Assembly (NCBI GenBank): GCA_016786785.1
Contig: JAEUVR010000224.1
Location: 1-46,519, forward strand
Direction of reading: 5' to 3'
DNA: 46,519 bases
Origin: Chitinophagaceae bacterium
GTDB lineage: Bacteria > Bacteroidota > Bacteroidia > Chitinophagales > Chitinophagaceae
In this document: piece after piece, positions 8,078 through 16,416 of the stretch
Position numbering within the stretch: position 1 is the stretch's first letter
Layout of the letters: every line of letters begins with the position of its first letter
Translations under genes and position numbers: made by a program
The notes under the pieces: generated by a model
The model's input: only the letters and a program-made list of their open reading frames with translations
Told to the model about the DNA's origin: nothing
Database searches by the model: none

Positions 8078-9433
8078 ATGCGCCTGACAAAAAAACTCGT
8101 ATTCCTCGCGGCGATCATCGCCTGCCTGTACCCTTACGCCGCAGATGCCCAGCGGAAAAACGGCCATCCCGGCAAGGGATTTGTAGCGCTGTTTAATGGC
8201 AAGGACCTGAGCGGATGGAAGGGAATAATCGGCAATGGCAGCCCTATTGCGCGCGCCAACATGCGCCCCGATACGCTTGCGGCAAAACAAAAAATTGCCG
8301 ATGAAGAAATGAGAAATGGATGGAAAGTGATCGAAGGGGGGGAATTGTTGTTTACCGGTCATGGAAAAAACATTGCTACCGTAAAACAATATGGCGATTT
8401 CGAGCTGCTGGTTGACTGGAAAATATACGACGATGGCAATAAAAACGGCGATGCAGGCATCTACCTCAGGGCAACGCCGCAGGTGCAGATATGGGATACG
8501 TCAAGAGTAAAAGATGGCGCCCAGGTAGGATCCGGTGGATTATACAACAATAAAAAACATCCCAGCAAGCCGCTGAAAGTAGCAGATAAGCCCCTCGGAG
8601 AATGGAATCATTTCCGCATCATCATGATCGGCGAAAAAGTAACCGTTTACTTAAACGACCAACTGGTCACAAACAATGTCGTGTTGGAAAACTTCTGGGA
8701 CAGGAGCCTGCCGATCTTCTCAACAGAACAGATAGAATTACAGGCGCATGGCTCCAGGGTAGGATACCGCAATATTTATATCCGCGAGATCCCCAAGCCC
8801 GATTCGGAGATATTCAAGTTAAGCGATAAGGAAAAAAATCAGGGATTTAAGGTCCTTTTCGATGGAACCAACCTGGACAACTGGACCGGCAATACCACCG
8901 ATTATATGATCGAAAACGGAACGATAGCCGTTCACCCTCAAAAAAAATCCGGCGGAACAGACAATGGCACAAAAAACCTGCAGACAAAAGAAGAGTTCGG
9001 GGATTTTATTTTCCGTTTCGAGTTTAAGCTTACGCCGGCTGCAAACAATGGATTGGGCATCAGGATGCCGCTCAACAGTCATGCGGCCTATGACGGCATA
9101 GAATTGCAGATCATCGATAACGATGCTGAAGCCTATAAGGATCTTAAACCCTACCAGTACCACGGCTCCGTGTACGGCGTGATCCCGGCAAAACGCGGTT
9201 ACCTGAAACCGATAGGCGAATGGAATTACCAGGAAGTGATCGTTAAAGGAACAAAAATAAAGATCATCCTGAACGGAACCGTCATATTGAGAGGCAACAC
9301 CGCTCATGCAATAGCGCATGGAACGCCGGATGGCAAGGAACATCCGGGACTGAAACGCACAAAAGGGCATATCGGCTTTCTCGGGCATGGCGACGATCTA
9401 TGGTTCCGGAATATAAGAGTAAAAACGCTTTAA
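8078..9433 (+). CDS. Secreted protein with two DUF1080 (3-keto-disaccharide hydrolase family) domains
   Basis: Starting at the ATG at 8078 (MRLTKKLVFLAAIIACLYPYA...ADAQ) the product has 451 residues and a clear signal peptide; an earlier in-frame ATG at 8045 would put 11 residues before it. Two concanavalin-like DUF1080 domains (Pfam PF06439) follow. The first opens with GFVALFNGKDLSGWKG and contains GEWNHFRIIMIG. The second opens with GFKVLFDGTNLDNWTG and contains GEWNYQEVIVKG, closing with WFRNIRVKTL. Members have been reported to hydrolyse 3-keto-glycosides. The downstream DUF1080 lipoprotein and Tat-exported Gfo/Idh/MocA enzyme fit that chemistry. A two-domain arrangement is less usual than one domain. 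Confidence 0.85.
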   Translation: MRLTKKLVFLAAIIACLYPYAADAQRKNGHPGKGFVALFNGKDLSGWKGIIGNGSPIARANMRPDTLAAKQKIADEEMRNGWKVIEGGELLFTGHGKNIATVKQYGDFELLVDWKIYDDGNKNGDAGIYLRATPQVQIWDTSRVKDGAQVGSGGLYNNKKHPSKPLKVADKPLGEWNHFRIIMIGEKVTVYLNDQLVTNNVVLENFWDRSLPIFSTEQIELQAHGSRVGYRNIYIREIPKPDSEIFKLSDKEKNQGFKVLFDGTNLDNWTGNTTDYMIENGTIAVHPQKKSGGTDNGTKNLQTKEEFGDFIFRFEFKLTPAANNGLGIRMPLNSHAAYDGIELQIIDNDAEAYKDLKPYQYHGSVYGVIPAKRGYLKPIGEWNYQEVIVKGTKIKIILNGTVILRGNTAHAIAHGTPDGKEHPGLKRTKGHIGFLGHGDDLWFRNIRVKTL

Positions 9434-9479
9434 TCCTTAATTATAAAACCATTTTTCATTATAGATAATGCATGTATTT

Positions 9480-10223
9480 ATGAAGCAAACAATTAAACAA
9501 TGCGGCGCGTTGACGCTTGCCCTGAGCCTGGCATTTTGTAATGACCCCGCTGAAAAAACAACGGAGCAAGCGGCAGTCGCCGAAACAACGCCGGTAACCG
9601 CCGCCCCATCGCCCATCAGCCTGTTTGACGGCAAAAGCCTTAGCGGCTGGCATGGCTTCAATAAAACCGGAGAAGTAAAAAACTGGACCGTGGAAGACGG
9701 AGCCCTGGTATGTTTAGGCGCCGCGAAAGGGGATAGCGGCGGAGACATTGTATCCGACCAGGAGTTTGGCAACTTCGAGTTGTCCTGGGAATGGAAAGTA
9801 GATAAGGGAAGCAATAGCGGCGTCATGTACCATGTGATCGAAGACCCTAAATATAAAGCGCCCTATGAGACAGGTCCCGAATACCAGATCATTGACGATA
9901 TTGGCTTTCCCGGCAAACTGGAAGAATGGCAGAAGGCCGGCGCGGATTACGCCATGAACCTCCCTAATGATAAAAAACAACTGAAGCCCGTCGGCGAATG
10001 GAACAGCAGCAAGATCATTTTCAACAACGGACATGTTGAGCACTGGCTGAATGGCGAAAAGATCGTCGAGTTTGAAAAAGGATCAGCCGCCTGGAACAAA
10101 GAAAAAGCCGAAGGAAAATGGAAGGACTTCCCCGATTACGCGATCGCCAACAAAGGACGTATCGCCCTGCAGGATCATGGCAATAAAGCTTATTTCAAAA
10201 ATATCGTGATCACTCCGTTATAG
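9480..10223 (+). CDS. DUF1080 domain lipoprotein (3-keto-disaccharide hydrolase family)
   Basis: The ATG at 9480 gives 247 residues with a short lipoprotein-type signal (LALSLAFCN, cysteine at residue 20); an in-frame ATG at 9468 adds four residues. A threonine/alanine-rich linker leads into one DUF1080 domain: LFDGKSLSGWHGF, WEWKVDKGSNSGVMYHV, PEYQIIDD, GEWNSSKIIFNNGHVEHWLNG and a closing YFKNIVITPL. It begins 46 bases behind the double-DUF1080 gene and precedes the exported Gfo/Idh/MocA gene, so the three are probably one operon. By family it would hydrolyse a 3-keto-glycoside, here on the periplasmic or surface side. The family assignment is firm, the substrate unknown. Confidence 0.87.
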   Translation: MKQTIKQCGALTLALSLAFCNDPAEKTTEQAAVAETTPVTAAPSPISLFDGKSLSGWHGFNKTGEVKNWTVEDGALVCLGAAKGDSGGDIVSDQEFGNFELSWEWKVDKGSNSGVMYHVIEDPKYKAPYETGPEYQIIDDIGFPGKLEEWQKAGADYAMNLPNDKKQLKPVGEWNSSKIIFNNGHVEHWLNGEKIVEFEKGSAAWNKEKAEGKWKDFPDYAIANKGRIALQDHGNKAYFKNIVITPL

Positions 10224-10343
10224 ACCCGGGCGTTTGACCGGCGGCAAATGGTATTTTGTATACGGACACTGTTCACGACGTATATAAAATACCATTTGTC
10301 ATTATTCCACGGCATCATATTTAAAACGCAACAAACAGACCCC

Positions 10344-11633
10344 ATGCAACGCAGGCAATTTCTGAAAACATCCGGGAAAGCCGGATTGGCTTATTCCGCA
10401 TTATCGGTATGGCCGGGCCTCCCAAGAACCGCTTCCTACCGCTTAGCGCTTATCGGATCCGGATGGTGGGGCATGAATATTTTACGCTGCGCGCTGCAAC
10501 ATGGAGGCGTCAAACTTACCGCTATTTGCGATGTGGACAGCCGGCAGATCCATGCGGCGATGAATGAGATCGGCAAACTAACCGCCGACAAGCCGAAAAC
10601 ATATAAGGATTACCGTGAGTTGTTGCAAAAAGAAAAGCCGGAGATCGTCATCGTCGCTACGCCCGATCACTGGCATCCCCTTATCGCCATTGCCGCCATG
10701 CAACAGGGCGCGCATATCTATGTTGAAAAGCCCATCGGGCACACCATCAATGAAGGCAAGGCAATGGTGAAAGCGGCGAGGCAGTTCGACAGGGTAGCGC
10801 AGGTAGGCACGCACCGGCGCGTATCGCCGCATAACATATCGGGCATGCAATTCCTTAAATCGGGCAAAGCCGGGAAGATTGGCATGGTCAGGGCCTTTGT
10901 GCATTATCCCGGCGGGCCGGGGAAAAAAACGCCCAACTCGGAGGTTCCTGAAGGATTGGATTGGGATATGTGGTGCGGACCGGCGCCATTGCGGCCATTC
11001 AATACCGTTATCCATCCCAAGGGGTTCCGCGGCTTCCTCGATTACGCCAACGGCACGCTGGGCGACTGGGGCATACACTGGATGGACCAGATCTTATGGT
11101 GGACGGAAGAAAAATACCCGCGCAGAATATTTTCTTCTGCAGCCCGCCATATCAGGGAAGACAGTACGGATGCGCCCGATACGCAGAATGTTATTTACGA
11201 GTTTGAAAGTTTCACGGCGACCTGGGAACATCGCCAATATGCAGGCAACGAGGCGGAGAAAACGAACCTTGGCTGTTATTTTTATGGCACAGAAGGCAGT
11301 TTTCATATGGGCTGGCTCGATGGATGGACTTTCTACCCTTCCGATAAGAACAAACCGGTCATCCACGAAGCGCCTCAATTGCACAAACCCGATGAACAGA
11401 ATATCCGGGAGTTATGGGCCGACTTCATGCTGTCCATAAAAGAGAAACGCCGGCCAGTATGCGATATCGAGATCGGCCATCGCTCCACCAATATGAGCCT
11501 GCTAGGCATGCTTTCCTATAAGCTAGGCAGAAGCGTTGACTGGGACGGCGAAAAGCAGTCGGTCAAAAACGACCCGGAGGCCAATACGCTACTGCAACGC
11601 GCTTACCGGGGAAACTGGGAATATCCCGTTTAA
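10344..11633 (+). CDS. Tat-exported Gfo/Idh/MocA family oxidoreductase
   Basis: From the ATG at 10344 the product has 429 residues and begins MQRRQFLKTSGKAG, a twin-arginine export motif followed by a hydrophobic stretch. The frame extends upstream to 10248, but that extension has no recognisable content and would bury the signal. The Rossmann domain starts LALIGSGWWGMNILR. The family signature VEKPIGHT is at 127-134, and the C-terminal domain includes GTLGDWGIHWMDQILWW. Tat export allows the protein to be secreted folded with its nicotinamide cofactor bound, as in the GH109-like and 3-keto-sugar-forming members. Together with the two upstream DUF1080 proteins it suggests oxidation of a glycoside at C3 followed by hydrolysis outside the cytoplasm. 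The last step is inference. Confidence 0.88.
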   Translation: MQRRQFLKTSGKAGLAYSALSVWPGLPRTASYRLALIGSGWWGMNILRCALQHGGVKLTAICDVDSRQIHAAMNEIGKLTADKPKTYKDYRELLQKEKPEIVIVATPDHWHPLIAIAAMQQGAHIYVEKPIGHTINEGKAMVKAARQFDRVAQVGTHRRVSPHNISGMQFLKSGKAGKIGMVRAFVHYPGGPGKKTPNSEVPEGLDWDMWCGPAPLRPFNTVIHPKGFRGFLDYANGTLGDWGIHWMDQILWWTEEKYPRRIFSSAARHIREDSTDAPDTQNVIYEFESFTATWEHRQYAGNEAEKTNLGCYFYGTEGSFHMGWLDGWTFYPSDKNKPVIHEAPQLHKPDEQNIRELWADFMLSIKEKRRPVCDIEIGHRSTNMSLLGMLSYKLGRSVDWDGEKQSVKNDPEANTLLQRAYRGNWEYPV

Positions 11634-11735
11634 TCATTCAGCGGTTAAAACAGGATTTCCCCGAAGATCTTTAGCCAAATTTCATTTTTTCTTCCACGAA
11701 GTTCCCGGCTCATTTTCCAGGAGTCCCAAAATCAA

Positions 11736-11768
11736 AACTCCATTTCCGGTTATACCGGAAATGGAGTT
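11736..11768 (-). terminator. Strong hairpin terminator between converging operons
   Basis: A perfect 15-bp stem, AACTCCATTTCCGGT (11736-11750) against ACCGGAAATGGAGTT (11754-11768), closes on a 3-nt loop. Read on the minus strand it is followed by TTTGATTTT, so it ends the DUF4091/propeller transcript. On the plus strand the following bases are not T-rich, although the stem could still stop read-through from the Gfo/Idh/MocA gene. Confidence 0.8.
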
Positions 11769-11827
11769 GTATAGAATTATCAGTAAGTAACTGTTGAGAT
11801 CGTTTCAAGGGTCGATGAACCTATCCT

Positions 11828-13768
11828 TTACAAAGCTCCCTTATGGATCAGTTCGCCTAACCGGATACGGCCCTGATCCCATTGTTCCGCGTCATAGGTC
11901 CATACGTCAAAGTTGCCGATCGATTGGTTTCCGAAAGGTTCTTTGATAATGCTGTTCACTATTTCATTGGCGCGCGTTTTATTCTTGTCCAGTTCAGACA
12001 ACAGCCTCATGTATTCATACTCCTGTACGCCATTGCGCATGGTCTTTAAACGAATAGAAGGGCAGTATTCATTAACATTGGGAATGATGCCCGGAGCATA
12101 TACCAGTTGCGCGCTGCCGTTTATTTTTTTGAATTTAAACTGAGGCTCTTCAAAACCCGGACCGGCTTTAGCGGCGGATTTCCATGTTTCGGGATCATAC
12201 CATGCGCTTTTCTCTCCTACGCCCACGCCCCAGCTGATCCACGAGTATGTATTGTATTTCCATACGCCCCAACTGATGGCGCGATCGCAGAGCAGGGGAA
12301 GATCCGTAAACGTTGAGCTTCCTACCCAACTGTTCACCTTGCTTTCATAAAGCATAGGACCATACAGCCAATCTTTGATGCCCATTTCCTGGTATTTTTT
12401 CACCCGATCAATATCATAATTGATCGTATGAGAAGCCCAGGCGGTAATGGATTTATGTATAAACTGCATGGCGGAATCGTCATATCCTCCATCCACCCTG
12501 AAACCCGCTTCAGGATAGTATTCTTTAAACATATCGCCAAAGTATACCATCCTTTCCAGGGCAGACTGGAAATAGGATTCATCCAGGCCGTTCAGGTAGA
12601 CCGTCAATTCTGTTTTTTTAGGGTTGACCATCGGCTGAAGATGATCGCGCACCTGCTTTATCGCATTGATATATATTTCCCGGTTGGCAGGGTTGCGTTC
12701 CACGTCTGGGGTTCCGATATCGGGCCAGCCTGGGGTATGGTGTTTACCATAAACGTCGAAAGGCAATATAAATGTTTCTACCGGCTCTCCGTAGCTTGGA
12801 CCGTTTTCATAACCATAAGCGGCGGTGAACGCCTCCCCGGTAAAATATTTTTTCAGTCGCTTATCAAAATCGCTCCAGTCCACCTTGAGTTTCTCTCCCT
12901 GTTTGGAAAGCAGTTTGGGGGTATAGGTAGGATCCATCAAACTAATACGGTTCCTTTTCATCAAATGATAGATCGCAAGCTCATCCTTTTCGTTCTTGGC
13001 GCTCAGGTATCCTTCTTCCTGTAGACTCGCCTTCAGCCTGTTCTCATTGGGAACAGCAAAATTCCAGACGTTCAGTTCGACAGGGATCCGCTGCGTCTTA
13101 TCTCCTACGGTAACGGCCACTTCGGTAGTATATAACCCCGGTTTTGCGCTTTCATACTCAAAGGGAATGAACTGATCCACCCAAACGATCAGCGATCGCT
13201 GTCCTTCGATACGGTTATTAAAATCGGGCAACCATAACGGGTAGGTCCACCTGCTCTTTACCAGGGAGGAATCCATTTGAATATCCCTCATAGGGATCAG
13301 CGCATCCGGATACCAGCCTTTGCCCAGGGAAGCCTCGGGATATCCTGTGCTTTTGGTAAGGACGTTTACGGACCATTCGAGGAAAAGTTCAGGTTTGGCT
13401 TTTAGCTCCGCATCGCCGTTCCTAAAGGGTTCTATTTCAATGCTGATATTACGCAGCAGGGAGTCCGGATGATTGGTCAATGCCAGTTGAAAGGATATGT
13501 ATTCGCCTCTCGCGCCGTATAAGGATGCCTTGGTTCCATCGAATATCCAGTTCTTTGCCAGTATATTCTCGTTCTCGGGGCGAACCTGTTTGACGCCCTT
13601 GAAGCGGTTGTCAATTACCTTGTTAGTAGTAGGGTCGAGCCGCACGGATGCGGGGAAAATAGCCGCGCTCCACTTGTCGCCGGCGCCCTTATTTTCTGTT
13701 CCGGGGTTGCTACAGCCCAGGAAAATCATGCAGGAAGATACAATTACAAAGAAATTTTTCATGCGCAT
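11828..13768 (-). CDS. DUF4091 (GH123-like) glycosidase-like lipoprotein
   Basis: The 646-residue protein starts MRMKNFFVIVSSCMIFLGC, a lipoprotein signal with its lipobox cysteine at residue 19. An N-terminal beta-rich region of about 230 residues precedes a TIM-barrel-like domain. That domain contains VYLNGLDESYF (a candidate acidic pair), LYGPMLYESKVNSWVG and WGVWKYNTYSWISWG. The C-terminal block SIRLKTMRNGVQEYEYMRLLSEL is the hallmark of DUF4091/GH123-type enzymes ('IRLkalRDGieDYEYl'). GH123 members are beta-N-acetylgalactosaminidases. DUF4091 as a whole is wider, so only a glycoside hydrolase role is supported. It is the last gene behind the duplicated propeller pairs and ends at a strong terminator. 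Confidence 0.75.
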   Translation of the reverse strand: MRMKNFFVIVSSCMIFLGCSNPGTENKGAGDKWSAAIFPASVRLDPTTNKVIDNRFKGVKQVRPENENILAKNWIFDGTKASLYGARGEYISFQLALTNHPDSLLRNISIEIEPFRNGDAELKAKPELFLEWSVNVLTKSTGYPEASLGKGWYPDALIPMRDIQMDSSLVKSRWTYPLWLPDFNNRIEGQRSLIVWVDQFIPFEYESAKPGLYTTEVAVTVGDKTQRIPVELNVWNFAVPNENRLKASLQEEGYLSAKNEKDELAIYHLMKRNRISLMDPTYTPKLLSKQGEKLKVDWSDFDKRLKKYFTGEAFTAAYGYENGPSYGEPVETFILPFDVYGKHHTPGWPDIGTPDVERNPANREIYINAIKQVRDHLQPMVNPKKTELTVYLNGLDESYFQSALERMVYFGDMFKEYYPEAGFRVDGGYDDSAMQFIHKSITAWASHTINYDIDRVKKYQEMGIKDWLYGPMLYESKVNSWVGSSTFTDLPLLCDRAISWGVWKYNTYSWISWGVGVGEKSAWYDPETWKSAAKAGPGFEEPQFKFKKINGSAQLVYAPGIIPNVNEYCPSIRLKTMRNGVQEYEYMRLLSELDKNKTRANEIVNSIIKEPFGNQSIGNFDVWTYDAEQWDQGRIRLGELIHKGAL

Positions 13769-13870
13769 TAGGGATATACAATGACAAAATATATTTTATG
13801 GCTACTTCGTTGAAACCAGCTGTTTAACAGTCCCAACGGCAGGATCGGCAATTTAAGATAGTTCAGGGTA

Positions 13871-15064
13871 TTATTTGCCGTCTGCAACAAAAACTAATAG
13901 TTGGCTGAGCGATTCGCCCTCCCCCATCGCCACATATTTGCCATCTTCCGAGGAAACAATGGTTTCCAGTTGAAAGCCTCTCCAGGGGATGTTCTGCTCC
14001 ATGCCGGGCGCGATCATTCTAAAAAGAGGATCTCCTAAAACTTTAAACCCTTTATCCTCGTCATAACTAAACAGATGGGAATAGCCCGGCGGGCCTCCGG
14101 CTATGCCGTACAATTTACCGTCTCTCGCAAAAGTCAATCCTTTTATATGCGGCATCATCGCCGGCTTGCCTAAATTCTTCACTTTCTTTGTAACAGGATT
14201 AAGCTCAAAAAGCTGCCCATCGCCGGCATTCCCGCCATATAACCTGCCATTTTTAGCCTTAGCCCATGATTCCACCTGCCCTAAATTTCCGCGTCCTATA
14301 ACTTCCGGAATGCTATCGGAAAGTATAAAAAACCCCTGAGTTTTCGGATCGAAACAGAATAACCTGTTAATGGGAAGGCTTCCAAAGATCAGCCCCTGGT
14401 TGCTTTCAATTAACGCCTTGCATAAATAATCTTCCGGCTCCAGGACATATTCGTAGAAGGTTTGGAGATCCTTGTGCGTGGGAGCAATATCCTTAAAAAC
14501 GCGTATACTTTTGGCGTCTATCGTATAGGTGAAAAACCATCCCGAGGGATAGCTGATCCCGTATAATATCTTTTTACGGGCGTCTATCGTTAAAGAGAAG
14601 ACCCCTTCATTGGGAATAAGAACGCCCAGGTCATGGATATCTATATCGCCGGAAGCATTCACGCCGACGGCAATAAGATGACCGCCGCCCTTGGATAGGT
14701 CATTGGGTATTGTTCCTGCATAATAGACATTGTTCTTTCCCTTGCTGAAGCCTGTCCTGATTGCTCTTTGCCCCCTCGCGACCTCATCAATGGATTTAAT
14801 ATCCACCATCTCGCGTTTGGACAGGGAGGCGGTAAACATAAATGGCGTCAGCCCCTTATCTGCCGTTGTTCCGCCAATAATATAATCTCCTGATACAGAT
14901 AGAGACGTTATGGCATTTTGGTAAATAGGAAGCCGCTTCAGGGAAGGAGCGTTTTCTAAAGAAACTTCTATCGCAAAAGCGCCGGCAGGTCTGAATGCTT
15001 TAGATTGCGCTGAAGCCTTCGCTGCTCCTATGCTTAATAATATAGCGATCAATATTTTCATCAT
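13871..15064 (-). CDS. Secreted beta-propeller-like protein, copy A of the short paralogue
   Basis: I recognise no named family. The 397-residue product has a signal peptide (MMKILIAILLSIGAAKASAQ). Repeated sheet-like segments follow, with motifs such as DYIIGGTT, HLIAVGVN, ILYGISYP, LIFGSLPINRLFCFDP, NGRLYGGNAGDGQLFELNP and DGKLYGIAGGPPGYSHLFSYD. This spacing of small and aromatic residues is what a six- or seven-bladed propeller looks like. It is about 70% identical by eye to the protein at 16417-17607. Its start overlaps the stop of the larger propeller protein in the form ATGA, so the pair is translationally coupled. The role is probably ligand binding or an unrecognised lyase or hydrolase for the neighbouring SusC/SusD locus; this is inference. 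Confidence 0.7.
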   Translation of the reverse strand: MMKILIAILLSIGAAKASAQSKAFRPAGAFAIEVSLENAPSLKRLPIYQNAITSLSVSGDYIIGGTTADKGLTPFMFTASLSKREMVDIKSIDEVARGQRAIRTGFSKGKNNVYYAGTIPNDLSKGGGHLIAVGVNASGDIDIHDLGVLIPNEGVFSLTIDARKKILYGISYPSGWFFTYTIDAKSIRVFKDIAPTHKDLQTFYEYVLEPEDYLCKALIESNQGLIFGSLPINRLFCFDPKTQGFFILSDSIPEVIGRGNLGQVESWAKAKNGRLYGGNAGDGQLFELNPVTKKVKNLGKPAMMPHIKGLTFARDGKLYGIAGGPPGYSHLFSYDEDKGFKVLGDPLFRMIAPGMEQNIPWRGFQLETIVSSEDGKYVAMGEGESLSQLLVFVADGK

Positions 15065-16371
15065 TGAACCATTTTATCGGGGTTAAATTTTATCAGGAAG
15101 GGAACCGTTGGCTCATATCCCAACTCGCCCAGGCCGCCCGTATTTTTTTCAGTTTTGGGAACATTTCTTTTGCCTGAGAAATACAGGTTGCCCTCCTTAT
15201 CTTTTGTATTGCATCCGGTAGCTTCCACCAATACGGTAGAGGGATATTCGAACACCACTTTAGGCTTTCTTATTGCAGGATCAAACTCTACCAGGAGAGA
15301 ACGATCCTTTATCGCGTAGTTGCCGTGTCCGCCTATTACATAATATAGCTTCCCATTATTGCCGACGTTAAGATTAGGAATATAATAACTCCATTTTTCC
15401 TTACCCGGAACATCAAAGGCGCCGCCCAGGTCTTCCACTCTTCCAATGCCGGTTTCCTGGGGATAAAAAGCAATCATTTTGGCGCCATAGGTCACGAGGT
15501 AGATCACTCCCTTACTGTCTTCCTTTGCGAAAGCGGTAATACCTGTTATGATCGAGCTTCCCGGCGTGCCCTCAAACGCGGGCAAAGCGTCTGGTGAAAA
15601 AAGCAGTTTGCCGGAGCTTTTTTCATATTTGATCAGCCGCTGTCTCCAATCCACATAATAACAATTCCCCCACCTGTCCGTAAAGAGCATCCTGGGCACA
15701 TGGCCGCTGCCAAGCCTGCCAAGATCCCTGAAATCATTCGTCTTTGGATCATAGATAAGAAAATGAACTTTAGGGGAAGTGACGGCGTATATTTTTCCTG
15801 TAGCGGTATCTATATCCATGTCCTTAATGCTCTCGTATTGCAATCCCGCTCCAAGGTTCTTAAGCTCATTTGTCCTGGGATCCCATTTCAATATAAATCC
15901 TCCCGCATAACCCTTGGGGTTATCCCTGCCTTCCTGTCGCGCAACTCCGGCATCTGTGCCGAAATACATATCGCCATTGTTACCCGCAACAAACTTCGTA
16001 TGGATCTTCGCCTGCCATTGAAACTGCCTCAGGTTCGCCAGATCCGTGATAAGGCCTTTCAGCTGCATTTTATCTTCCGAAGCGTCATATATGTATAAAG
16101 CCACCTTATCGCGATGGTCGGTAGTGCCTACATAGACGGTATTGTCCACGTGATTATATCCAATGCTGTTCCAGGCGGAGCTGCCTTCAGGAAAACCCTC
16201 ATATTCGATAAACCGTATATGCTTATCTGTTATTGCCTGCGCATGAACCGACCCGGGAATAAATATGGCCAGGAAAAATACAGAGGCCAGGAAAAACTTC
16301 CTTTTCACGCTTTTCAAATATTGTGGGCATACCATTGGATATTCGCCCGCAAGCGATCCTTTAATTTTCAT
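15061..16371 (-). CDS. Secreted beta-propeller-like protein, copy A of the long paralogue
   Basis: The 436-residue product has an N-terminal hydrophobic export signal ending VHAQ at about residues 25-45, preceded by a basic segment (KSVKRKFF); the true start could be the ATG 12 codons in. The body repeats propeller-like segments: SIGYNHVDNTVYVGTTDHRDKVALYIYDAS, split over two strands, NGDMYFGTDAG, GKIYAVTSPKVHFLIYDP and GKLYYVIGGHGNYAIKDRSLLVEFDP. It closes with NLYFSGKRNVPK and VPFLIKFNPDKMVQ. It is very similar over its whole length to the protein at 17607-18929, with only short differences near the termini. It overlaps its partner gene by four bases and follows the previous pair by 45 bases. 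The function is unknown. Confidence 0.7.
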   Translation of the reverse strand: MKIKGSLAGEYPMVCPQYLKSVKRKFFLASVFFLAIFIPGSVHAQAITDKHIRFIEYEGFPEGSSAWNSIGYNHVDNTVYVGTTDHRDKVALYIYDASEDKMQLKGLITDLANLRQFQWQAKIHTKFVAGNNGDMYFGTDAGVARQEGRDNPKGYAGGFILKWDPRTNELKNLGAGLQYESIKDMDIDTATGKIYAVTSPKVHFLIYDPKTNDFRDLGRLGSGHVPRMLFTDRWGNCYYVDWRQRLIKYEKSSGKLLFSPDALPAFEGTPGSSIITGITAFAKEDSKGVIYLVTYGAKMIAFYPQETGIGRVEDLGGAFDVPGKEKWSYYIPNLNVGNNGKLYYVIGGHGNYAIKDRSLLVEFDPAIRKPKVVFEYPSTVLVEATGCNTKDKEGNLYFSGKRNVPKTEKNTGGLGELGYEPTVPFLIKFNPDKMVQ

Positions 16372-16416
16372 AATTGCTCATTAATGTTTGCCTGAATTAG
16401 CGCATTTCAGATGATA

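Noticed and set aside
8819-9388. Open minus-strand frame of 189 codons in the DUF1080 gene
   Set aside because: The plus strand has two intact DUF1080 domains; the antisense frame has no supporting signal.
12428-13024. Open plus-strand frame of 198 codons inside the DUF4091 gene
   Set aside because: Composition and lack of motifs show it is antisense noise to the lipoprotein gene.
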